From: Fonsecaea monophora
Taxonomy: Eukaryota; Ascomycota; Eurotiomycetes; Chaetothyriales; Herpotrichiellaceae
Direction: 5' to 3'
Length of the DNA stretch: 64,000 bases
Assembly (NCBI RefSeq): GCF_001642475.1
Contig: NW_019174052.1
Coordinates: forward strand, 32,621 to 96,620
Shown: positions 32,741-42,839 of the stretch, piece by piece
Layout of the letters: every line of letters begins with the position of its first letter
How positions within the stretch are numbered: the stretch's first letter is position 1
Notes under the pieces: generated by a model
Told to the model about the DNA's origin: nothing
The model's database searches: none
The model's input: only the letters and a program-made list of their open reading frames with translations
Program-made: the position numbers and the translations under genes

Positions 32741-34922
32741 ATGGGATCAATCAGCGATACCCCAGTGAAAACCCTTCACCCACTTGACCCCATCATGGCG
32801 GAAGAGATTACAGAAACCGCACAGCTCATCAGATCCAAGTATGCCGAGGGTGCGGTTCATTTCAAAGCCATCTCGCTCTTGAATCCCATCAAGAAGACAC
32901 TGCTACCCTACCTGGCCGCTGAGCGGGCTGGTAAGACCAAACTTCCCGAGATCCCGCGAAGGACTCAAGTTGTTTGGTTCCTCAGGGGCAGTTATGACTT
33001 CTTCAGCGCTGTGGTCAATCTGAAGACCAAAGAAGTCGAGCAACTGAAGCAATTGGACAAAAATGGTTATCCCGGCGGAGATGTGGACGAGACTCGAGAG
33101 ATGCGGCTGACGGTTCCCGAGCATCCCGAGGTCAAAAAGGCGATAGCGAAGCTCGAGCTTCCCGAAGGTACAGAAGTTGTGTGCAACACTTGGTCGTACG
33201 GCCGGGAAGACGAGATACAACACGAGCGTAGGGTTCAGGTAGGGCATCTCCTGCGCGTCGGAAAGCCCACCACTAATGACAATATACAGTGCTACATGTT
33301 CTGCAAAGACCCTAAACGCGCCACGAACGCATCTAATCATTATGACTTTCCTCTCCCGATTGCCCCGGTTTTTGAGAACAAGTCCAAGAAGCTGGTGGAA
33401 ATCATCTACCTACCGACCGGAGCAGATGCGAAGGCTAACACGAACCCCAAGTTCGTCCCTCACAAGGCACAAGAATTTCATCACAGCCTGAGAGAAAAGC
33501 CGGCAAGGACGGACCTGAAACCGCTCATCGTGACCCAACCAGAAGGGACATCCTTCACCGTCGACGGATATCTCATAAAATGGCAGAAGTGGCGCTTCCG
33601 GCTGTCTTTCAATTTCCGAGAGGGCATGGTGATCAACGACGTGACCTACGATGGGAGGGAGTTGTTCTACCGAGTCTCACTGAGTGAAATGGTCGTCCCC
33701 TACGCTGATCCTCGTAGCCCTTACAATCGAAAGTCCGTCTTCGACCTGGGTGATGTCGGTGCCGGCAATTCGGCCAACAACCTACAGCTTGGGTGTGACT
33801 GTCTGGGAGTTATCAAATACTTTTCCTTTGTGGTGACCAATAGCAAAGGCGAGGCGGTGCCGAAACCGAACGCCGTGTGCATGCATGAGATCGACAATGG
33901 CATCGGCTACAAGCACACCAACAACAGAAGCGGCTTGGTTTCAATCACCCGCGCTCGGGTTCTGGTCCTGCAATCGATCCTGACGGTTGGCAACTACGAC
34001 TACATTTTCGCCTTCCATTTTGACCAAGCAGCTGGTCTGCATTATGAGATCAAGGCGACGGGTATCGTGGCCACACAACCCATCGACCATGGCGTTACCG
34101 TGCCCTGGGGCACTGTCGTGAACCAGGGCGTCCTCGCTCCCCATCACCAGCATGGTATGGATTCCCGCCCCCTCTCTCCTCCCCGCTCATCTAACCTATG
34201 AAACAGTGTTTATTCTTCGAATTGATCCCAACCTCGACGGGTCAGCCAACACCGTGGTGATGGAAGACTCAGAAGCGATGGCGCCGGATGACGAGTTGAA
34301 TCCCTACGGTGTCGGCTACGTGGTGAAGAAGACCAAGATCACCGAAGCTGGCTCTGCCGATTTCGCGCCGAACCGCGTGTACAAGATCATTAACCCAAAC
34401 TCGATCAACCCTGTATCCGGCCAGCCTGTGGCCTACGCCATCGCAAGCCCCATGAAGCAGATGCTGCTCGCACAACCAGATTCGCAGCATGGCAAGCGAG
34501 CAAGGTTTGCCACCCACCCGTACTGGGTCACCCGGTATCGGGATGGCGAGCTTTTTGCTGGTGGCAACTATACGTACCAGAGCATCGCGCTCCCCGTGGA
34601 CAAGGCCACCGAGGACGGCAGTGGCGACGTGGCTGCCTGGGCAAACAGGAAGGACAACGTGGACAATGAAGACATTGTGTTGTGGCACTGCATCTCGCTG
34701 ACGCACAATGTCCGCGTCGAGGATTACCCCATCATGCCCTGCGAGACGATCCAGGTCTCTCTCAAGCCCTCTGGCTTCTTCCAAGAGAACCCGCTCATGG
34801 ACGTGCCACAAAGCAGTCAGCTCTTCAGCAAAAGCGTCCTCTACGAAGACCAGCTAAAAAGGCAGACCAGTGGTGAATCTACAACTAATGGACAAGGGTC
34901 TTGTTGTTCCAATGGCCATTAG
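32741..34922 (+). CDS. Copper amine oxidase (primary-amine oxidase, TPQ enzyme)
   Basis: 709 aa in two exons (32741-34154 and 34207-34922). The 52-nt intron (GTATGG donor, AACAG acceptor) falls just after the copper ligands, and joining gives HHQHVFILRIDPN. The enzyme converts primary amines, O2 and water to aldehyde, ammonia and H2O2. All key residues are visible: the self-processed cofactor Tyr419 in TVGNYD (consensus TxxNY[DE]), copper ligands His469 and His471 (HQH) and His638 in LTHNVRVEDYPIMP, and the likely catalytic base Asp335 in KSVFDLGD. The length fits the family. The C-terminus (CCSNGH) is not a canonical peroxisome signal, and no secretion signal is seen. It is divergent from the permease and upstream of the hydroxyacid dehydrogenase, with promoter sites for cluster-specific control. 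Confidence 0.96.
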
Positions 34923-35911
34923 GGGGAACATGCGACTTAAATTGAGACTACTAGAACTGAGCATACATCAGGAGTTAGATACAAACATTGTCATCATTTG
35001 TAACGTCTTTGCAGTGGTCCTTCTTAGTTTCTGTCTTTCCTTCCCTTCCCCTGGTAGGGATCTCGCCAGCACGTTGACTTACGGTAGATCAGCCACGTTC
35101 CGACCACAGCCGTTGAAGAATGTCGCGGCGGCAGTGGTAGGCCTTTGTCTCGACTGATCAAAAATGTGGACCACAGGCCGATACTAAACGCACATGTGTG
35201 CACAGAATGCCACGTGTACCTTTGCTCTCTTGCAGTATTGCCAGGACTCAATATCTTGACTCGGTTATGCAGTCAGCAATCGAATCCCAACTCCGACACG
35301 ACAAGGACTCGGACAATGAGTCGAAGGTATTGAGTCCTGGAAACGGCTGGTATCTCGGCAACATGCTTTGCAATCTTTGTTGAAAACAGACGAGAACCTC
35401 GGATCCGTCTGATAGACGCGAGACATTTCATATCAGCGCCGAGAACCTCTCTATAGACTCTATCGTGGTTTAGTGGGCCTCGCGCCAACGGATCTCGGGG
35501 CCGAAGAACCACCCCTGCGATACTGTACTGGGGGCCGAGTACTCAGGTCTAAATAAGGCGTGATACGGTCCCGGTCATTGACTATCGCCAGGTCTGCGTA
35601 AATTGTCTCGAGAGGATCCTATTCAAGCCCGAACGGTGTCTATCCGACCTCCGGGTCGGCGTGTGGAGGTGCTTTCGGGCCGCCCTTTTGTTGGAGAATT
35701 CGTCTGTGTATTCCCGAGACCATCCATTGGCCTTTGGATATGCTCTGGAATTCCTTCTTTCTGTCTTTTTCGTAAGGCGTTGTCCGATCGCGTCGAGCTT
35801 GAGCGAAGCGGCGTCCTTCGTGGAGTGAAGCTGAATAGTATTTCATTCTTTCTTGTTGCATCTCTGAGCTACGCTCACTTTCATACTGGTGTGACTCGAC
35901 CAGCAGCAACA
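34923..35911. promoter_or_regulatory. Promoter region of the hydroxyacid dehydrogenase
   Basis: 989 bp holding the amine oxidase 3' end and the dehydrogenase promoter. A CGG palindrome lies at 35494, with a degenerate GGGGCCGAG copy near 35531. No coding frame is supported; a frame open upstream of the dehydrogenase ATG is in-frame leader. Confidence 0.5.
35494..35505. promoter_or_regulatory. CGG-N2-CCG palindrome, hydroxyacid dehydrogenase promoter
   Basis: CTCGG-GG-CCGAA, 407 bp upstream of the dehydrogenase ATG. Read on the minus strand it is TTCGG-CC-CCGAG, sharing 11 of 12 bases with the copy at 27679. Confidence 0.6.
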
Positions 35912-37904
35912 ATGGCATTCAGCACAACAAGTACTCTGGTCCGACCCCCAACAGACGTGCCAGATATGGCATCAGCTGCCAAAATCTCCACGGCAGATCA
36001 TCCTGTGGAGGGATATCTGGACAGCATAGTCATCGAGCCCCGACGACCAGACGACCTCGGAACGGTCTTGACCATCAACGACCTTAGGGAACTTGCACAG
36101 AAGAAGGTGCCGAAGATGTATAGAGGTGAGGCCCCCAATATACTCCTGTGTAACGTCAGGCGGGTTGGGATTGAAGCATCCATCTCATCGGTTCTCTTCC
36201 CTGAGGGACGTGGCCGAGATATTTGATTCGTGCTGACTCGATTTCCTTAATGGCCAGACTATTTCAATGACGGAGCGGACGATATGATAACGTACGTACG
36301 CATCTGTGCCCCGAAGCAAATATACTTCTATACAGGCTTCCAGCCTAGACTGGATTACGCCAGTGGCGGACAGCATTTGCAAACACCAAATCTGAGACTT
36401 GCGGGACAGTTTTCTTGACTACCTCTACCGCCGATCTCGCTTCATGCGTAAGAACGGCGTGTGCTGACGATATGTGTGACTGTCGGACATAGTCTTCGTG
36501 ATAATGAAGCGGCATACAACCGCTACAAGATTCGACCACGAGTCTTGGTCGATGTGTCGGAACTGGATTCCAGCATTGAAATGTTTGGGAAGAAGGTAGA
36601 CAACAACATCGCATGGTGGTCACCATGAGCAGGATCGCTGACAAAAGGCTCTCGATGTAGCTGCCAATACCCCTCGGTTTTGCTCCTGCTGCCGCACACA
36701 AGCTCGCACACCCCGACGGTGAACTCGCAACGTCACGAGCGGCAGCCAAGGCCGGAATCCCTATGGGTCTATCATCTTACTCGACAACTTCGATTGAGGA
36801 TGTCGCGCGCGAAGGGGGTGGGAATCCCTATCTCATGCATCTCACCATCATGAAAGATCGGAGTCGGACAGTGCAAACGCTCCGCAGGATTGAAAGTGAG
36901 TCTCCATTCTGTCCCCCATTCATGTGTAGTGGAACGGTTCCACTAGTCTTCCCTCTCCTCGCCGCCGTGCAGCGATAAAAACATTAGCTGACTGAGTGGA
37001 CTGTGCTTCCTCCTGATCAGAGGCTGGCTTTAGGGGCATCTTTCTCACCGTCGACACGGCCGTCCTGGGGCGACGTTTGAACGAATACCGCAACAACTTC
37101 CAGATGCCGCCTGGTGTGAGCTTCCCAAATATGAAATTTGAAGCAAGCGACGCGGAAAAAGAAGGAACCGTGAACAAGGGTGCCAGAGGATTCAAGTCGG
37201 TTGTGAAGACGGAGAAAGATACCAAACAGGACTGGGAAACGGTCATTCCATGGTTGAAATCACAGACCAAACTTCAGATCTGGGCCAAGGGCATCTACAC
37301 CCCAGAAGATGTCCGGATGGCCATCAAGTACGGCCTGGACGGAGTGGTCATCTCCAACCATGGCGGCCGTCAGCTAGATGGGGTCCCCGCCAGTCTGGAT
37401 GCGTTAAGAGATTGCGCGCCCGCAGCCCTTGACCCTAACGGTAAGAGATTGATCCAGATCGCTCTCGATGGGGGTATCAGGAAAGGCACCGATATCTTCA
37501 AGGCTATCGCGCTGGGTGCTCAAATGGTCTTCATTGGCCGGATTCCAATCTGGGGTCTCTCGGTGAGTTTGTGCTCTTTTTCGACTTTTCCTTTGTGACA
37601 TTACCCTACGCCTCCGCCATGTTTGCTCGCCTCAATGCTGGACTCTGCTTTCATCGTCTTCGACCGATTTCTGACGGGCGTGCGTTCTTCTAGGTTGGCG
37701 GCGAAGAAGGCGTCACAAAAGCTGTGGAAATTCTCGCACAAGAATTCCGCCAGACCATGGCACTAGCTGGGTACGTTTTCTCCCCTCGAAACTTATCACC
37801 ATGCAAGTGGTCCTCTGACAGGCGGATATAGATGCCGCACGGTTGCGGATATAACGCCGAATCGACTGGCTATTCTGAGTAAAGGACGCCTTCTCAAGCT
37901 GTGA
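35912..37904 (+). CDS. FMN-dependent 2-hydroxyacid dehydrogenase/oxidase
   Basis: 425 aa in seven exons: 35912-36125, 36258-36291, 36493-36595, 36661-36895, 37021-37562, 37694-37770 and 37832-37904. Every junction keeps the frame, and exon 2 is only 34 nt. The fold family (lactate, glycolate and mandelate enzymes, flavocytochrome b2) oxidises an L-2-hydroxy acid to the 2-keto acid. Visible marks are DYFNDGADDMITLRDN, PLGFAPAAAHKLAHPDGE, FLTVDTAVLGRRLNEYRN, and the active-site ISNHGGRQLDG with catalytic His309, followed by the FMN-phosphate region LDGGIRKGTDIFKAIALGA. There is no cytochrome b5 domain, so it is an oxidase-type rather than a b2-type enzyme. The C-terminus (LKL) is not a clear peroxisome signal. 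It lies between the amine oxidase and the regulator. Confidence 0.92.
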
Positions 37905-38635
37905 GGTTCTGTCTGGATGGTCAATTCCTGTAGCTCCGCTTCAAGGTGTCTGGGTTAATAGAGGAAAGCATCAGCATCAGCGATCAGGGGACCATGTGTT
38001 GGGTTCAGAGCATACATTTCGTGATCATGAATCTGCCGATACTTGTTAGCCCTCGCTGTTATCAAGTATCCCATGCTGTGGCTTCACCAGTGCACGAATC
38101 AAGCGGTTCTATTAGGTCGTTATCAGCGCCAGCGCCGTTGCCATTCATTCTTCTCTTCATGTCACTGGCCTAATCATTCTTGACTTTCGGGATGTGGATC
38201 AGCAACAAATGGAGAGGATCAATAACAGCGCATACCCTTGCCAAGATATGCCAAGCTTAAGCCACCTTCGCCGCAATCTTCCTGGTCAATATCAAATCTC
38301 AATCAACCCGGGCCCACTTAGGCCTGCGATCAGGACCCAACCGAACATGTTCCTCCGCTCGACCCTCCCGATCTATATCTGCCCTTATCTGAGGCCATTG
38401 CAGTTCTAGCGCTTCGCCTCGGCTGCTTATTTTCTGTTGTTGAGACGCCAACATGGTTCTCTTTGTCGTACCCCGGATGTCTCCCCCGACTTATGTACCT
38501 GCAGGGATGAGAGATGGGGGATGAACAGGCTATCCTACTAAGAAGGCTGGACAACAACGGACATGATGTATCAGCAGACAGTAAGGTAGTCACGTCTGTC
38601 AACTGATCGTGGCAGAAATAACATCAGCCGATCCG
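37905..38635. other. Promoter region of the cluster regulator
   Basis: 731 bp upstream of the Zn2Cys6 gene. I found no copy of the CGG-N2-CCG palindrome here, so if the regulator uses that site it probably does not control itself through it. Confidence 0.45.
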
Positions 38636-41600
38636 ATGGCCTGCGATACCTGCCACCGCCGCAAGGTCCGATGCAATTACAAGGAACAAGTGCCCTGTGC
38701 TCCGTGCGAGAAGGCCGGTATTTCTTGCAGGTAAGCACACATGGTGAGAACGATTATTATCCGTCAAGATGATAGCTTACTTGATGCCTGCGTGAAACAG
38801 CTTTCATTTGAGCGAGAATTTCAGAAGAGTACGGCGTCATCCTCGTTCCCGACCTCCCTCCCACGGCCAGGCCTCCGCATCAGGCCACAACTCGACTGGA
38901 AGGGAGCATGAGCAGGGCTTTCCGCCAACACGTCATGGTCGGTCAGAAGAACACGGGGAGTCCGAGCTGGTTAGCCAGGCGGGGTCAATGACCTCGCCGT
39001 CGACCAGCGACATCATACGCTCCGTGGAAGACGGCCATCTCTCACGCTCAGCCTTACCCACCTTTTATCGCACCGAAATTAATAATACCCTTCCCGCTAC
39101 TCCGCAAAGCCGTTGGGCATATGTCGGTACAACGGTCTCAAATCTGGCTCACTTGGTCAACGCCCGAACAACGCGCCCGGACTGCCTCCATTACCCCTTT
39201 CCGCACTATCGATCGACACTTCCGTGGAAGCCCTCCGCTTCGTCCTCTACCACACGTGCTATACCAGTGATTCAACCACAGGAAAGCTCCAGCGCACATG
39301 AACCACCACACTGGACATTCACGACTCTGCCAGACCCAGACCTTGGCATATTACCTGTCAGCGAGATTCGAGTCGAGCTGATAGACGCATATTTCAAATA
39401 TATTCACCCAGGATATCCTGTGGTTCAGGAAGCAGATTTTCGCCGGCGTCTGAAAGCCAGCACGGGCAAAGGGGGTGACACCGACGGCGGCACAGCTCTT
39501 ACTCAAGAGCCCCCGGCTCTGTTGTTGATACAATGTGTCCTGCTTGCAGGTGCGCATGTCTCCACTCATCCGACCGTCCAAAACGCTCGGTCGTCCATCA
39601 AAGAAGCTCTGTATCGCCGTGTGCGCACATTGTTCGACATGCGTTACGAGAATGACCGCTTGCTTCTGCTCCAGGCTGCGTTGATCTTGACGTGGCATGT
39701 CGACTCGGGGGACGACGTCTCGGCCAACGCGTGGTATTGGTCAGGAATTGCGAGCCGCATCGCGCTCGGCTTGGGCTTGCACCGCCGCTTTGCATCGATG
39801 ACCATGCGTCGTCGCGGCCAGAGACGTATGCGGACGATGTGGTGGATGGTGGTGCAGACCGAGATTTTGTGTGCCCTGAACCATGGCCGGCCGGTGAGCT
39901 TCGACTTGGACGACTGTGATCAAACTCTGCTCACAGAAGACGATCTACACGAGGAAGAAGTCGACCCCGATACGGGTGCTTTAAGAGCCGTCTGCACCGC
40001 AAACGTTGACTTTTGCCTGGCTAACACCTCGTTGTGCGTCCTAATCTGGGAAATGTTGAAGCTCCACTCCCCTGGAGTGAAGAGAAGGCTCGGTGGGGAG
40101 GGTTCAATGGGCATGAGAGCAGCGAAGATGGACCTGAACGCTCGATTGGCCGCTTGGTGCATGCAGTTGCCACCGAGCATGGGTCAGCCGGGAATGCCAG
40201 CTCAGGACACTTTTGCTGCTCAACTGCATCTTCACTACTACATGGCGATCATTGCATTGAATCGAAGGACCAAGACTGAGCCAATGGGACTGGATCCAGG
40301 TTATGGCCTCACCTCGGACTCTCCCGGCGTTGCCTGGGCTCAACAAGCCTCCGTCCCAGGTGAAGGTGCTGCTCAGGCGAGCACGCAGATGCCCAGAGAC
40401 GATATCGAGTCACAGCAATGCTCTTCTCTCTGCCACACCTCTGCAGTTAGCATCGTCTCTATTTTGACCCACATGACCGATATGGGATGGATCAAGAGCT
40501 GTTGGCTTAGTACCATGACATCGATCCTAGCCGCGGCGGTCCATTTCAGCTACGAAATTCGGTCGGCGACTCTAGGGGAACGAAACGCCAACGGAGAAAC
40601 GAACACGGATCCCCCTTTGAGTGTGACACGCCAAAGCCTGTCTCCGTTTCCATCAACGCAGGGGTCGCCTTTTAGTCTGTTGGTCGCCCTAGGGTCTCTC
40701 GATAGGCTGCAAATGCTGGTTACTATCTCGACCACGCTCATCCCCTACTGGTCATCTGCCGAAGGGCTGAGCCAGCTGCTCGAAACGATCTCGGCGGAAT
40801 TAAAAGGGATGATCACGTTTGTAACCGGTCGCAAGGACAGGAAAGACACCAACGCAGCCGATCGAAACACAGCAAAGAGAACCAGTGACGCTGTGGTCGA
40901 ACAAACCAGCAACCCTTCCTTCACAGTATCTGCCGGCACCTATCAAACATCAGATCCCAAAGGTCAGGTGCACCACAGGCAATCGACTGCTCCACTCAGT
41001 CAACAAGCAGATGTCCCAGAACAGTCACGCAAATCACAGCGAACATCCTACATGTCCACTCCTGGGACCGCGACAAGAAAAGAAGAGAGTCTTGATTCTG
41101 ACGCACTTAGACGCCACTCCACATATGCTACCGCTCGACAAGGCGATTCAGATTACGCTGACTCAAGTGTGTATACTCACATCAGTCGCAAAAACACTGC
41201 CGGCACGAGAGAGACAGCCTCATCTGATCAGGCACCCGATATCTGGGAGCCACTTCCTGGAAACAGGACAACTCAACCGCAGGCTTCCAATCCCGGGGCG
41301 GCTCTGACTTTTGACGACGACGCCCGCGACCCGCCATATTCTACGTCGGATACCCTACACGGAGACAGCGGCCGTGGAGCCAACAATGTCGGCTCAAGAA
41401 ACACGATTCCATTTCCCCCTCGTTCAGCACAGTCTTCTGCTTTTTCCTCCGCACCCGTGGGCGCCGAAACTCGCGGCCGATCGGTTGACTTTTCCTCCGG
41501 ACACGCGGCTCAGAGCTTTCCCACGTCGGGATATTCTGGGTATAACGTCGCTCAGGCGATGCAGCCGCCGTCACGAAAGGTAGATACCGTGGCAGCGAGC

Positions 41601-41765
41601 GCCGCGGGAGGGAATTGGGAGCTTCAAATTGACGATCTGCTGAGATACATGACCGACCCGGGCGCCATGACTGACGCTGCGTCTGCCCATGCCTACAACG
41701 CAGCCAACATGCGGGAAAGGCATGGAGACGCGAACATGGGCGAATACATGGGTCCTTATCAATGA
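38636..41765 (+). CDS. Zn2Cys6 transcription factor, probable cluster regulator
   Basis: 1,019 aa in two exons (38636-38730 and 38801-41765; 70-nt intron, GTAAGC/AACAG). Exon 1 is nearly all zinc cluster: MACDTCHRRKVRC then CAPCEKAGISC, giving Cys3, 6, 13, 21, 24 and 31 with the standard C-x2-C-x6-C-x7-C-x2-C-x6-C spacing. The next exon carries a fungal-specific transcription-factor domain: SEIRVELIDAYFKYIHPGYPV, then DVSANAWYWSGIASRIALGLGLHR and RRRMRTMWWMVV-like segments, about residues 190-500. A long disordered Ser/Thr/Gln-rich tail follows, and the end (LLRYMTDP) is acidic/hydrophobic and may activate transcription. An in-frame TAA upstream leaves no earlier ATG. Its place at the cluster edge makes it the natural candidate for the CGG palindromes. 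Confidence 0.92.
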
Positions 41766-41941
41766 AATTGGTCTGTAGGGTATCTGGTGTTTGGAGGTGA
41801 AGGAGGTCCGCGCGGTTCAGCACGGTGACAGCAGCCATGTCCCTTATAGACCACCCATTGTAGTATAGTCAATCCATCTATCCTCGAGCAGAGGCTACCT
41901 ACGACTTATCGCCATGTTACGCTTGCTCAAAAGCGGCAGAT

Positions 41942-42839
41942 CTACCAGAGGTCGAGGTCGGACTCGGGGTAGACAATAGCCGAAGCGGGAAGGGAAGTAG
42001 GAATCAGACCTGGAGCAGGGATTTCGTTGGTGACACCGCTGCATAAGCCTTCATTCTGGGGTGGGCGGGAATATGGTTCATCGATGAAAGACTCGCCCGG
42101 TTCGGGGGAGCTGTCGCTCTCTTGTGTAGCGTCACGATATACACCGTAGTCAACGAGCTGATTTCCGATGGCGGCGTTCTCGCGCCTCACTTTCTTCAGA
42201 CTCTCATTGCGCTTGGTAAGATGTTGCTCCTTGTAGTCGATCATGCGCGAGTGGTTTTGGCTCATCGAGCTTCATCTAAAACCGGATTGTGGTCGAATGC
42301 TCTGGAAGGCATTAGCCTGCTTCTTTAGTCCAGCGTCGTGATCTTTGCGAAGACGGTCGAGCTGCTTGTTAGGTTGCAATTCGAGGTCGTGGTCGGCCGT
42401 GCGCTGTTATTTGAACTTCGTCTCGAATGCCTGACGAAGATTCCTGAGGTCCTGCTCCTGCTGCTTACTCGGTGCTGGAATTTCAGATTGAGATTCCACA
42501 CGTTTAGTATTCCTAAAGGCGCCGATCGAGCTGCTGCTTGTGTTCTTCCTCCACTTTTCCATGTAGCTCGGGGCTCTGGTAGACCTCACTGTGCGTCCGA
42601 AGCTCCAAATCGTGTTCCTGTTCAAATCTGCAATCTCCCTTGGCTCTCGGTCAAGTGAGTCGCTTGATCGTGGATGTGGTGCCGTAACGCTTGGTTGCCC
42701 GACTGTGTATGCTTCAACATTCAAGGCCTTGCTGCACGCTGGCGCTCACGATCCTGACATTATCTTCGAGAAGTTTGTCCTTCTTTTTGATCCCCTCTAG
42801 CTCGAGTCTCGTCGGGTCGAGTTCGATTTTGGTGTCTCA
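41942..42839 (-). pseudogene. Decayed coiled-coil protein gene
   Basis: On the minus strand several short frames, each ending in a stop, together read as one heptad-rich coiled-coil protein. Pieces include LELEGIKKKDKLLEDN, ELHGKVEEEHKQQLDRRL, KQQEQDLRNLRQAFETKFK, LDRLRKDHDAGLKKQANAF and, after another stop, YKEQHLTKRNESLKKVRREN. The pieces fall in different frames, with at least four in-frame stops and no splice signals that would remove them. The last piece keeps a 107-codon frame with an acidic tail ending DLDLW. No parent family is recognised. Sequencing errors could mimic this, but the number of breaks favours true decay. Confidence 0.6.
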
